NCBI GenBank assembly: GCA_951394405.1
Contig: OX596338.1
Location: 2,790,001 to 2,854,000, forward strand
Source: Coprinellus micaceus
Lineage: Eukaryota > Basidiomycota > Agaricomycetes > Agaricales > Psathyrellaceae
Direction: 5' to 3'
DNA: 64,000 nt
Shown here: positions 1 through 10,471 of the stretch, piece by piece
Layout: every line of letters starts with the position of its first letter
How positions within the stretch are numbered: the stretch's first letter is position 1
The notes under the pieces: generated by a model
Database searches by the model: none
Seen by the model: only the letters and a program-made list of their open reading frames with translations
Told to the model about the DNA's origin: nothing
Position numbers and translations under genes: made by a program

Positions 1-2381
1 TCCCCTCGTATATCCAACGCTCTTTCGATTACATGGGTATGCACACTATCCCTCTACTTGCCTAGCCTTTTCTTCTCGCTAACCTCCGGATAGCCCCTGA
101 GTATGCGCTCGACGAACAGCTTCTCACTGCATCAGACATGTACTCCTTAGGATGCGTCGTCTATGCAGTACACGCCAAGGGCGCAACTCCGTACAAGAGT
201 CATGGGAGTTTGAGTGGACTGAGGGACAACGCCGGCAAACCGATAGCTGGGATGGACAGATGGGAGCAGGATCTGCAATGTTTGTCTTTTCCAGTTATTC
301 ACAAATTACCTCGAGCTCAATGCCAGCTCCAGCACTGATTCGGTCCCTGATCACACGACGCGGGGAAGACCGACCAACACCGTCAACATTGCCCTCTCAT
401 CCCTTCTTCTCATCCCTACCTATCTCTACCCTCAACTTCCTGGATCGTTCCAACTTCACGGCCAAGACCAGGGAAGAGAAGATCTCGTTCATGAAGGGGT
501 TGACCGGCGTCCTAAACCGGTTCTCTGAAGGCCTGCAAACGAGAAAGATTCTCCCTTCACTCTTGGAGGAGGTAAGCCTGTCAAGCCATACCACGAACGC
601 CGCCAACGTCTGACCACGCATCGAATTTAAGATGAAAGATACCCATCTGCTACCATATATCCTACCCAACGTTTTTGTCATTTCACAGGCCCTCACACCA
701 GCTCAATTCGCCTCACTTGTCCTTCCGAGTTTAAAGCCTCTGTTCACGATCAAAGAACCACCCCAGAATATGCTGACGCTGCTCGACAATCTCGGTATGC
801 TGCAATCCAAGACTGAGAAACTGGTCTTCAAAGACCGTGAGCGCGAAACTTGTTCGTCCAAGGGGGCATACTAACAGCGGCTTGCAGATGTGTTGCCATT
901 AGTATACAACGCTCTCGAATCGGAGCACCCCATTGTGAGACCTGCTCAGCCGCTTCAGTAGTAACTGCTTTGCTCATGAAACGCCCTTCCAGGTACAAGA
1001 ACGTGCGTTAAGCACAATCCCCGACCTCTGTGACAGCGTCGACTACGCCGAAGTCTCGGGAGTTCTTTTCCCCAGAGTTTGCGTATGTCCAGTTTCTTGT
1101 GACCATATCCCGTTCCTCACTTTGCCACAGACCTTGTGTTCAAGCACTCGCATCCTGTCAGTGAAGGTCGCTACTTTAAAGACGTTCTTCGTGATGGTCA
1201 AGACACTGGACAAGCTCGTCCTCACACAAAAACTCGTCCCCCTTCTTTCGAAGATCCGAACGAAGGAGCCTGCAGTAATGGTACGTCAAACCACATGTAA
1301 CGGAAGGTCAGTCCCTGACGTTCGACTCAGACGTCCACGCTGGAAGTTCAAGAAGCCATGGGCATGAAGGTCGATCGTGAGGCCGTCGCGACGCTCATCC
1401 TTCCTCAGTTGTGGGCGATGTCAATGGGTCCTCGTGAGTTTTCGTGTCTTGTTACGCCTAAAGAACTATCTTGACATTTGAGCAGTCTTGAATGTCACTC
1501 AGTTCAACAACTTCATGGCTGTGATCAAGAAGCTGGGTGATCGAGTTGAGCGGGAACACAACCAATTCCTCAGGGACTCTCAGAGAATCGAAGATATGTC
1601 TGCTAACGCCGCCACTGCTAATGGCTCTGCGCCTCCTCCCTCTGTCGCCTCCGATTTTGAGTCACTGGTTGGCAAATCCAACGCCTCCAACGGGGTCGCT
1701 TCAACCGCCCCCATGGTGTCGGCAGATAACACGGGCGCTTCCGCATCTTGGAATGACGACGTGTGGGGCGCCCTAGACAAGCCTCCCCCTCCTCACGCAA
1801 ATCCTAGTCCCGCCTCACGTACATCGGCGGCCTTCTCTCCACCACCATTGACAGGACGCAACAGCTCAGGGTCTTTCCAACCACCTAAACCATCCAGACT
1901 AGGCGCATCACCTATAACTGCTGTTGCCACGGGAAACAAACCGTTCAGTCTGTCCACAACGACGACGGCGAGCCGCCCAGCCATGTTTTCGACACCCTCA
2001 TCCTTCACGCCCTTCCCACCACCCATTCCTGGGCCCTCAAAACCGAACTACAACCTCTCGTACACGGCAACACCACCGGTCGCCACACCACCGGTCGCCC
2101 CTCTCAGCTCCTTCAACACCCCCCCTTCGAAGCCTAACTACAATCTCGACCTATCAGGGACTATGGGGACATCGACGAACGGTACCACATCTCCACCCTT
2201 TCCTCAACAGCCTCTCCTCTTTGCCGCGCCGATGGCTCCTGCAGCCCCGCCACCCTTGCCTCCAATGATGGGAGGTGGATTGCTGATGCCATCCAGACCT
2301 GCCCAACCCCAGTGGCCAGGACCTAACTCTCAGAAACAGCTGACGGCGGCAGACCTGGGGGACTTCGACCCTCTTGCATAA
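1..2381 (+). CDS. SCY1-like protein 2 (SCYL2-type) pseudokinase, 3' part only
   Basis: The gene enters from the left edge, so the start and most of the kinase-like domain are missing. The first readable exon (about 94-274) carries the end of the kinase fold, with DMYSLGCVVYAVHAKG followed by PYKSHGSLSGLRDNA, which I recognise from SCYL2/Scy1 proteins. It continues through HPFF and RILPSLLEE-like HEAT-repeat segments (LPYILPNVFVISQALT; TKEPAVM) to QFNNFMAVIKKLGDRVEREH, which lines up with the end of the SCYL2 HEAT region. About eight short introns interrupt it. The tail (from ~1600) is Pro/Ser/Thr-rich and low complexity. It repeats KPNYNL twice and ends in DLGDFDPLA. Known SCYL2 proteins act in clathrin/AP-dependent trafficking between the trans-Golgi network and endosomes and lack a normal kinase site. 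That role is inferred here from family. The stop is at 2379-2381. Confidence 0.88.
2072..2103 (+). repeat. 15-nt tandem duplication inside the SCYL2-like tail
   Basis: Two adjacent copies of the 15-nt unit ACACCACCGGTCGCC occur in the low-complexity C-terminal coding region. They encode TPPVA twice. The copies look identical, so this is a recent in-frame duplication or slippage product. Confidence 0.7.
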
Positions 2382-2474
2382 ATCTTCTTGGCGATATGTC
2401 CACGAGCCATCCAACTCTATACCTGCTCCATGCATTGAATTTTTTTGCATATTAATATCTCATCCATCTCAACT

Positions 2475-5400
2475 CTACGACTCCTCGATCTCAATACCTG
2501 GCGTCGCAAGTACCGCAGGAGCGTCGACAATAGTCTCAGGTCCCGTGTAGACCCCCACTTGGAGCGTTTCGTGCCCGTAGTTTAGCTCCCGTCCTAGGAA
2601 ACCCTTTAAGATGATGAGAGCTCCCAGTTTCGACGAGACTTGATTGGCTTCTTTGCAAGCAGGGCTTTGGACACCTAATTCCCCCTTGCATTCATTTCCA
2701 GTGAACACATACAGCCAACGACACGAACTCACATTTCGTGCACCCATCTTCGCAAGGGCAGTTGGCCACGACATTGCATGCTTGTTCCAGAATGCTTTGC
2801 GCTGTCGGTTATGGGTATGGGCGAGCTTCAACACGCAAGAGGTTGCATCCATACCGTTATCAAATGCCCTAGCGCTCACGCCTCCTCCTTTCCCGATGGA
2901 GTCGTAGAAGATGAGTCTGGTGTGCAGCGAAGTTAGATAGTTTCGAAGGCGGGAATTGAGTTGTTCATACCTCGCGGGCCGCTTCCTCGTCGACTCGGTG
3001 ACCTTATATTCCTTCTCGGCCGCCTTGCACTCCGTCTTGACATCCTCTGATAGGGGAAACTGTATCAAGAACGCGTGCTCTGCAGCATGGATGGCTTCTG
3101 CGACGTTTAGTTGTAGAGATCGGAGGAGGTCCAGGATGTCTCTAGGAACGTCGATCCAGAAGCCTGTCGTGTCCCTATCCCACGCCGGAGTATCAACCTC
3201 TACGGCATCGAGGATGGTCTTGTTCCTGGAGGTCCCCATTTAGATCCACGATGGCCCTAGATGACGCTGCCGGTCAAACGCTCACCTGATCTTGAAGAAC
3301 CCAAAGACTTTAACATGAACATGTACTTCTGCAGGGTATCTGATGAGCAACTATCGCGAGTATTTTAGCGAATCGAATCCCTCGCACTTCCGTAGTAGGC
3401 AAGGGTACACTTGGCACGCCTGATGCGGTAAGTCCTCAAAGCATTGACATCTGTATAGTCCCTGTGAAAGCCATCAGAGCGATTCAATACAACCTGGAAA
3501 CCTCAGGCTGAATGGTGTATACCTCGGCGATGTATGATAGTTGACGTCCGCGCGAATGACTTTCGCTACTCGCGTATCATGACTAACCTCCTTAGTAATG
3601 AAGGTAATGCCTTGGTGGAGGAACTAGGTGCTATGGTTAGAGACCGGCCACGGAATAACCGAAGGGATGGCTTACCACCCCTCCTTCGTAGACTTCAAAC
3701 ATCGCCCGGGAAACTTCCACCTCCTCAATACTCTTGAGGGAATCGGCGTGTTCGTCCATTTCGATGACGAGATACTTCTCGTCTTGAGCACCGCCTGCGA
3801 ACATGTCAGCAGAGGTGAACACGGCCCCGACATAAAACGTACGAATAGAGACGTGAGCCGCTGGATATGGCAAGAAGTTGGAATGAGGGTGGTACCAGTC
3901 ATCTTGGTCCTTGAGCAAACTGCTATCGCATAGCTCTGGTAGAGCTGTCCCGAACCACTTCTCATCGCTCAATGAGATGGGCATTTCGTAGCTGGCGCAC
4001 TGGAGATGAGCTAGCCCACTCAGCGCGTCGGCATATGTTTCATACCACAAGGGAGATGCCTACCTTCGAGAACAACTCTGCTATCCACATCGACCATCAG
4101 CTCGTCCAATTTTTTGTCGAATAACTCATCGGGATGGTTGGCATAATACTGGTCCACAGCAAATGGTTCGGTAAGAAGTACGATGAGAGAGTCCTTCGAG
4201 CGGCGGCCAGCTCTGCCAGCTTGTTGGCGCTGCGACGGCATGTAAGTGGCATAATCGAGGGGTCTGAAAATACTACTTACAAAACTGGGTACAGTCATGG
4301 GGAAGCCAAGCATAATGACCGCATCTAGGACACCGATATCTACACCAAGTTCGAGTGCATTTGTAGCAACGATCCCGAGCAGCTGTCCAGAGAATGCGTC
4401 TGCTTCGATTTTCCGTCGATCCTACGGCTGTTTTCAGTATAGTGTCCACTGTTTTGTAGGCAGTGGTCACAATACCTCTCTGGAATATCCTATACAACAC
4501 AGGGACTCAATGAGAATCTATGATACGGAAGGTGTGTGCTACGTACCGCCTCGGTAGGGTCTAACTCTCTTGAGAATGTCATAACGCCCCTCATTACTGA
4601 GATCGGCTTTAATAGTTTTCATTGCCTGCCGCACATCATCAAAGGCTATCGCTACGCGTGGCGTGGTGAAGACACACCAATTCACAGACTTTCCTAATCT
4701 GGGCCGGCTTTTCAGTATACATGGGCGAAAAGAGTGCGTGTTTGCCTGGCGCCGTACCTTGCAGAAAAGGATCACACGTATCCCATTCTTCATCAAAAAT
4801 CGCATCAGGCCACTAGCTTCCGAGATAGAGCTCGCCCTTCCGAGTGCAGGCTGCATGGGATCAACCAGTGGAGGGTTCCAAACCACAAAGTCTTTCTGGC
4901 TTGCCGGCGCCCCGTCTTCGGTAATCGCGACCACGTCGTCGGGTTCCAGGCCAAACATCTTCTGCATATGAGCGCCCGAGTTCGCGAGGGTAGCTGTGCA
5001 AGATATGAACTGCATGCGACGATCTGGAGGGCAGGGTGTCAAACTGAGTACTATAATCATAAAAATGGAAGCTTGTATTACTTCCTAAAGCGGCAGCTAC
5101 CCGGCGGAAACGGCGGAGGATGAGAGCGACATGGCTTCGAGAGGATCGGTTCAATTGGCCTATCCCTTGCAAGTTGGGAGTGGGGACCGTACCTGCCGAA
5201 CAAACCAGTGTAGTAGTGAAGCTCGTCCATAACGAAGAGCTAATACGGAATTGATGGCCCCTCAGAAATGTCAATTGCTCACGAAATTTGCTCAACTTGA
5301 TTTACCTTCACATTTTTGAGGAACCTAAATGGTCATCAGACTGCCGAATCGAGATGGCCATCATTCGAAGACCTCACTTTCTCCACATGTCCTCATGAGG

Positions 5401-7232
5401 AAGGATCGACGCGTGGATGGTATCCTATACCGCTGTCAGTAAGAGGCCTCCGGGAGAGGTTTAAAAGGTTGTACGAAGTTGGTGAAAATCACGGAGGCCG
5501 CCTCCCTCACAGCTGAAACGTTGTGTCAGACGACTTGCCAGAGTCGAGTCGAAAGAGGCCTACTAGCTCGGGCATCTTGAGGTGTATCGCCATCGTAGGT
5601 ATCAACCTTCAAGTGAGTTAATCCTTCGCATGAAAATATAAGCTGCTCTAATGATGCTTTCTGGTCCTGAGCAAGAGCCTGTGGGATGAGTGAGTATGGG
5701 TTTCCTGTCGCCAGTTAGGTCGCTTGGGAGCAAGCCGACCTTGGTTGGGTATACGAATATGGCTTTCGCGTCTGGGTCCTTCTCCAAGGCCATGAGCAGT
5801 GGCACTTGGTATACGACACTCTTTCCGGATGCTGTGCTAGTAGAAACGACGACATGATGACCCTGTCTGATTTCCTGTATCGCACGTGCTTGGTGTGAGT
5901 AGAAACCTGTAATTTTGCGTGACTCTGCGAGAGCTTGAAGAATCGCCTGAGATGGTGGAGGGTCCACAGTCCCTGTGGTAGGTGAGTATGAGGATGTTAT
6001 TTTGTGCGCGAAACCAGCTCACCAGCTTGAGGAGGCTTCGGCTCGAAGACTTGGTGGTGAACAATCTGGTCCTTGTACCACGACTGTTCCAGGATGTCTT
6101 CAACCACGGACGCTATCGTTGGACGATCCTTATGCTCTGGAACTGGACGAATCGGGGCAGCTTCGGGATGTGATGGAACCGCCGATGCTGTTGGGTCCAC
6201 TGGCAGGTATTCGCGTCCAGCGTCTTGAAGCAGAGCTGCCGGATCTTCATCCGTCCGAGCGTGTAAGACAAGGCTAAGATACATTCAAGAGCCATTCTCA
6301 CAGGGGGATGAGGGGCTCACTTGTCAAGGGCTTCCTTGCAAGCATCGTTGCGCTTGTCGATGAGCTTTTTGAGGGCGGCAGGAGAGACAGCTGGAGGCTG
6401 AGAGTATGCGAACCTAAGTTCCGACCGCAATGCTGAGTTTATTACAGGCCGATGCTGCTGTCATTTACTCACCCAGCGTTCTTGCTCTTCTTCGGCTGCA
6501 GATTGTCGGCAAGCTCTAGTACAAGAACATGGCCGCCCTCGCTCTTCGTCGAAAGGGAACCTGGTCCACGCGGTGGAAGCTGGAAGTCTTTATCCTTTGC
6601 TCCGTGTATTTGCAATTCATCCTGCGGGACATAGGAGAATTTGACGAGATCCGGGAGTAGTGCCCTATATGAGATGTCAAAGACGGACACGTTGTTGTAG
6701 CGATAGAGTGTGCATACTTCAATTCTGCTATGGAAGAGATCTCCAGTGGACTGCAAAATATAAGTTGGATGCCAACCACACCACCTTGCGAGCTTACTGT
6801 TTGAGTTGCGCCTCGACTGACGTTCGAATGGCCGAGAACGTGACGGCAAGTTGTTTCTTCGAAGACACGAAGGCAAGTACTGTATTGATCGACTAGTCCC
6901 GGGCTATTAGCATCGAAGAAAGCATGGTGAGGCGCGTCGTACTTTGAACGTCTGGAGCACCCGACAGCATGGGATTGTGAGCAGCCTCGCCGTTGGGAAT
7001 AAAGAATTTCAGACCTTGAAGAGCTACATATCCAAATTAGGTCAGACCAGGGTGCTGAGGGGACACAATTAATTACCGAGTTGAAGTATTCAGGCCACAC
7101 AACGTCTGACTTGCTCGCACTGGCTGCCGACCTCTGCCTCTTGACCTGTTTACCTTTGCCTTTGCTCTGTGGCGCGGACGCAGGGAAGCCTGAGCCCCTA
7201 GCGCTATTCTCCTCCTTCAACTTCCTCTTCAT
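2475..7232 (-). CDS. HRQ1: ATP-dependent 3'-5' DNA helicase Hrq1 (RecQ4-like)
   Basis: A fungal Hrq1 spread over many exons on the minus strand. The Lys/Arg-rich N-terminus starts at the ATG at 7232; an in-frame ATG at 7325 is possible. It runs into VVWPEYFNS, then two 9-nt exons (LFK, TFK), then SINTVLAFVSSKKQ, as in other Hrq1 proteins. Helicase motif I is STSTASGKS (~5830), motif II is MDELHYYTGLFGR (~5215), motif III is SCTAT (~5005), motif V is ATNALELGVDIG (~4350) and motif VI is QQAGRAGRR (~4215). The C-terminal DUF1998/MZB region holds KTECKAAEKEYKVTEST and YDSIGKGGGVSARAFDN near 2900-3060. Hrq1 enzymes work in the nucleus in telomere maintenance and interstrand cross-link repair (family knowledge). 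Exons of 9, 9, 19 and 14 nt are needed to hold the frame. The stop at 2475 is 93 bp from the convergent SCYL2-like stop. Confidence 0.9.
4476..4489 (-). other. HRQ1: 14-nt micro-exon of HRQ1
   Basis: The exon GATATTCCAGAGAG completes a split Gly codon and encodes Tyr-Ser-Arg-Glu. This joins RPYRGG to DRRKIEADAFSG ahead of motif V. The following intron is 4475-4422 (54 nt). Confidence 0.75.
5306..5324 (-). other. HRQ1: 19-nt micro-exon of HRQ1
   Basis: The exon GTTCCTCAAAAATGTGAAG joins a codon split after MWRK to give KFLKNVK. The next exon begins LFVMDELHYY (motif II). Consensus AG and GT flank it. Confidence 0.75.
6943..6951 (-). other. HRQ1: 9-nt micro-exon of HRQ1 (ACGTTCAAA, Thr-Phe-Lys)
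   Basis: It lies between introns 7014-6952 and 6942-6893 (50 nt, donor GTACGA, branch-like GCTAAT, acceptor CTAG). It adds TFK between LFK and SINTVLAF, restoring the spacing seen in the family. It is the second of two consecutive 9-nt exons. Confidence 0.65.
7015..7023 (-). other. HRQ1: 9-nt micro-exon of HRQ1 (CTCTTCAAG, Leu-Phe-Lys)
   Basis: The preceding exon ends FNS at 7077. The flanking introns are 7076-7024 (53 nt, GT...AG, CTGAC branch-like site) and 7014-6952 (63 nt). All junctions are phase 0. The encoded LFK is the residue triplet expected after WPEYF in Hrq1 relatives. Confidence 0.7.
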
Positions 7233-7536
7233 AGTTGGGCTTCGTGACAGAAGCGTCGAGGGCGCTGGTATGGATGTGGTCAAAGCGAGGGTGATGACGA
7301 CTTCGGACTGGCTCAGGGGTACCATTTGAATATTGATTCCGGAGCCAGTGATTGTTCCCACGTGGCGCGTCGCGACGCGTCATTTGCTGGAATAGGGGCT
7401 TGAGGCGCAATCAGGGCCCCAGGTTTAGTTCAACTTCAGAGGGGGAATCAACTAAGTACACATGTGGCTTGAAAGGATACAACATTGTATTCATAGTCCA
7501 GCAAACAAGCAAACGATGTATAGCATGTCACTGATT

Positions 7537-8937
7537 TCAACAAGCAGAATTCGTCTGAGTAAGAAGAGCCAACCTGTAAGGAAGGTCTCCATATGCCCCA
7601 CCAGCATTAGGGTCAAGCCCTTGATATAGGTATCGGATGTTGCATGGGTCAATAACAAGGGTCTGGTCGTACCCGCTGCGAACCATTTCGCCATGACTGA
7701 TATCCTTCGTCCACGCCGTGCCATTGAACGCAACGTTATTAGCGCGCGCAAAAGGCGTCGCCTCCTCCGCTGCCAACACCGTCCACGGGCCACTGATGCT
7801 CGACGAGGTCCAAGACCGGAACCACCTCCTATTGTCGCTTCCAATAGCCTCGACGATCAGCAAGTATGAGTTGCCGTCGCCGACGCGATAAACGTTAGAG
7901 GCCTCGAACAAGCGGTTCTTGCTGTCCTGCATCGCAATGACCGGCTCCCCAAACCCGTTCGGGAAGTTGGCCAAGGGGGTTTGAGAGCGGTACAGGTGGC
8001 CGTTGTCGTCCGACGAGAAGAGGTGGCAGCTAGCACTGTCGCAGATAACCCACATGTCCACCCAATACCCACTCCCAATGTTCTGCGTGATGATGCGAGG
8101 GGTCGCTGTGTAGAACGTCTTCGGGGCGGTCCAGCCCCTCGGGTTGCTGATGTCGGGGTTGGTAGAGTATGCGGCGTTGTTATTCTGGTAGACCAGGTAC
8201 CAGAGCTTCTGGGGTGCGAAGTAGAATACCTGCGGTGCAGCCCGATATCCCGTCCCGATCCCCGACTGATCTAGGTAGAAGAACTCAGATGAGCTCGCCA
8301 CCGACCAGTCAGTGAAATTGGTGTAGAACATTCCCCAATTCCCGGACTTCGCGGTGGTAGCAAAGACGTGCCAGTGGTCATTGTAGTAGACGACCGAGGG
8401 GTCTTTGACTCCGGAAAGATTGCGAGAGTCCTTCTTAGGAGAGATGAGCGGGCCGGAGGAGGACCACCGGAAGTTATTGGGGATCGCCTGACTAGGGGAA
8501 GGAGCGTTGGTGCCTGTGGGAACGGCGATGCTCGTCGTGGTCGGAGCAGCCGAGGTAGTGCTGGGTGCAGCGGTGGTAGGAGATCCGGGGATGCACTGCG
8601 AATAGAAATCTGCCGCCACAACATGGCGTTCAGCGCTTCATCACCCAAAGGCTCGTGTGGGAGGGGGACACACCGTTGACCTTGGTGCAGACGCCTTCTT
8701 TGCAAACCGTGGATCCGCTGCGAATTGACAGTACCTGTCATGAACGAGGCCTGATTATGGCGTCTAAGAACGAGATTACCTATACCCCAACTAGAGCGGT
8801 TTGAGCACCAGAGAACCTCGAGGGGAAGGGCTGAGACGACGTACACCACCACATTGACCGTATAGTGACACTTGTGCGAGGGAACTAGACACGAACAAGG
8901 GCAAGAGAGTCAGAGCTGAAAGGCGGGCCATATGCAT
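7537..8937 (-). CDS. Secreted GH62 alpha-L-arabinofuranosidase with N-terminal CBM1
   Basis: Predicted to release arabinose side chains from arabinoxylan outside the cell. The 406-residue protein starts at 8937, with a second in-frame ATG two codons on. It begins with a hydrophobic signal peptide ending ...SSSLAQ. A fungal CBM1 follows (about residues 23-55: GQCGG, LGYSGSTVCKEGVCTKVN, DFYSQC), then a Thr/Ser/Pro/Ala linker, then a GH62 catalytic domain from about residue 85. The domain shows GVKDPSVVY, a candidate general-base Asp; LFEASNVY; and DISHGEMVRSGYDQ. The last two carry conserved acidic residues typical of the family; I cannot assign each catalytic role by eye. Four exons: 8937-8845, 8790-8780 (11 nt), 8717-8674 and 8609-7537. 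The first three introns all fall in or beside the CBM1. It lies in tandem with a CBM1-less paralogue upstream. Two CreA-like sites sit in its promoter, suggesting carbon repression. Confidence 0.93.
8780..8790 (-). other. 11-nt micro-exon inside the CBM1 of GH62 copy 1
   Basis: The exon TTGGGGTATAG joins QCGG to SGSTVC, giving the standard CBM1 reading QCGG-LGYSG. Introns are 8844-8791 (54 nt) and 8779-8718 (62 nt). Without this exon the frame is lost. Confidence 0.82.
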
Positions 8938-9313
8938 GTCAGTGATTGCAGGGCCTGTTGGTTCCGGGGTGAACGATTCTAGCAGGGTTTTTAAGGCTCG
9001 CACCATTCTACCCGGAAAGGGTAAGCATGTCACCAACTGCGGCAAACGAGCGGGATGCATGTCCCGGGGAATCGCACGGAAAAGAGGCGGGGTAATTTGA
9101 CGTTGATTGGGTTGAGGAAGCAGCAGAAGTGGTCGCGGCTATTTCGAAGGAGGTCCCCTTGAGTTCTGGGATCGCCCCAGTCGGAATATCAACATCTCGT
9201 GGCCTATCCCTTCACGTTGCCATAATGGTCCAAATGTTCCGACCAGCCTCTCCCAACGGACGGACGAAGCGGTATCCTACAGTCCTTTATATATCGTCCG
9301 ACACTTCTAAAGC
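8938..9313. promoter_or_regulatory. Intergenic promoter region of the CBM1-GH62 gene
   Basis: This 376-bp stretch separates the tandem GH62 genes. For the minus-strand gene it holds a TTAAAAA element about 50 bp before the start (near 8984-8993). It also holds two matches to the CreA/Mig1-type motif SYGGRG: CCGGGG at 9064-9069 and GCGGGG at 9087-9092. The motif is short, so chance matches are likely. Carbon repression would nevertheless fit a hemicellulase. No coding sequence is visible. Confidence 0.4.
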
Positions 9314-10471
9314 CTAAGTGGTATTGGTTTGAGTGAGGAGGGCAATTCTCCATGGGAGGTCTCCGTACGGCAAGCCTGCGCCAGCATCAGGATCCTGACC
9401 TTGATACAGGTACTGGAACTTGGATGGGTCGACTTTGAGGTACTGGTCGTACCCACTTCGAATCATCTCTCCATGGCTGATGTCCTTCGACCAAGCCTTG
9501 CCCTCGAACAGGACATTGTTCGAGCGAGCAAATGGGTTATCCTCCTCAGCCGCGAGAGGAGTATACGGGCCCTCGATCGCGGGCATAGTCCACGACCTAA
9601 ACCACCTCCTCTCGTCCGTCCCAATCGCCTCCACGACCAAGAGATACCCATCCTCCTCCCTGTCGCCAAGCTTGTATACGTTCGAGCCTTCAAACAATCG
9701 GAACCTATTGCTGTCCTGAAGCGCGATGACTGGTTCATTGAAACCTTCCGGGAAGTCGGAGACTGGAGTTTGAGAGCGGTAGAGCTGACCGTTATCGTCC
9801 GACGAGAACAAATGGCAGTCCTCGCTGTCGCAGATGACCCACATATCCAACCAATACCCCTCCCCGATATGTTCTTCGACGATCTTGGGCATCCCGGGGT
9901 AGAACGTTTTTGGGGCCGTCCACCCCGCTGGGTTGCGGATATCCGGGTTGGTCGAATACGCCGCGTTGCCATTCTGATACACCAGGTACCACAGCTTCTG
10001 AGGTGCGAAGTAAAACACCTGGGGTGCGGCGCGATATCCCTCGCCAATGGCCGACTGGTCCAAGTAGAAGAACTCGGCGTCGTTGGCGGTGGACCAATCG
10101 GTGAAGTTGGTGTAGAATAGGTTCCAGCCACCGGACTTGGCGGTGGTGGCGAAGACATGCCATTGTCCCTCGAAGTAGACCACGGAAGGGTCCTTGACTC
10201 CAGCGAGCTTACGCGAGTCGTCCTTGGGGGCGATCAGGATGTCGGTTGAGGCCCACTCAAAGCTGCTGGGCAGCGGGTGCCTGCTTGACAGTCAGTTTCC
10301 CTCATGAACAAGGGCATGGTTTTGTGTACCTGCGACTCAACTGTGGATTAGTTAGACTACGTCGAACTTGAAAATGCCGCGCGCACTCACCCCACAAGAC
10401 TTGCTCACCACGGCGGAGAATGCGCCAGTCCAGAGGAACGTGAGCAAGAGGAGGATTGGAAGACGAATCAT
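9314..10471 (-). CDS. Secreted GH62 alpha-L-arabinofuranosidase without CBM1
   Basis: A tandem paralogue of the gene at 7537-8937. Long blocks are nearly identical, for example GYRAAPQVFYFAPQKLWYLV and DISHGEMIRSGYDQ. The 352-residue protein starts at the ATG at 10471 with a signal peptide (IRLPILLLLTFLWTGAFSA). It reaches the catalytic domain almost at once: RHPLPSSFEW, then GVKDPSVVY, LFEGSNVY and a C-terminus at PYGDLPWRIALLTQ. There is no CBM1 and no Thr/Ser linker. Exons are 10471-10391, 10340-10330 (11 nt) and 10280-9314, which sum to a clean 353 codons. The 11-nt exon sits where the CBM1 micro-exon sits in the sister gene and follows a residual Ser-Cys-Gly. This hints that the binding module was lost from a shared ancestor. 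Likely extracellular arabinoxylan debranching. Confidence 0.92.
10330..10340 (-). other. 11-nt micro-exon of GH62 copy 2
   Basis: The exon TTGAGTCGCAG lies between introns 10390-10341 (50 nt) and 10329-10281 (49 nt). Exon 1 ends in phase 0 and exon 3 needs two preceding bases, so an extra exon of this size is required. It aligns at both ends with the 11-nt exon of the neighbouring GH62 gene. Confidence 0.72.

Noticed and set aside
9329..10120. A 263-codon plus-strand open frame
   Set aside because: Antisense to the GH62 catalytic domain; composition is a mirror of the sense codons, with no recognisable motif.
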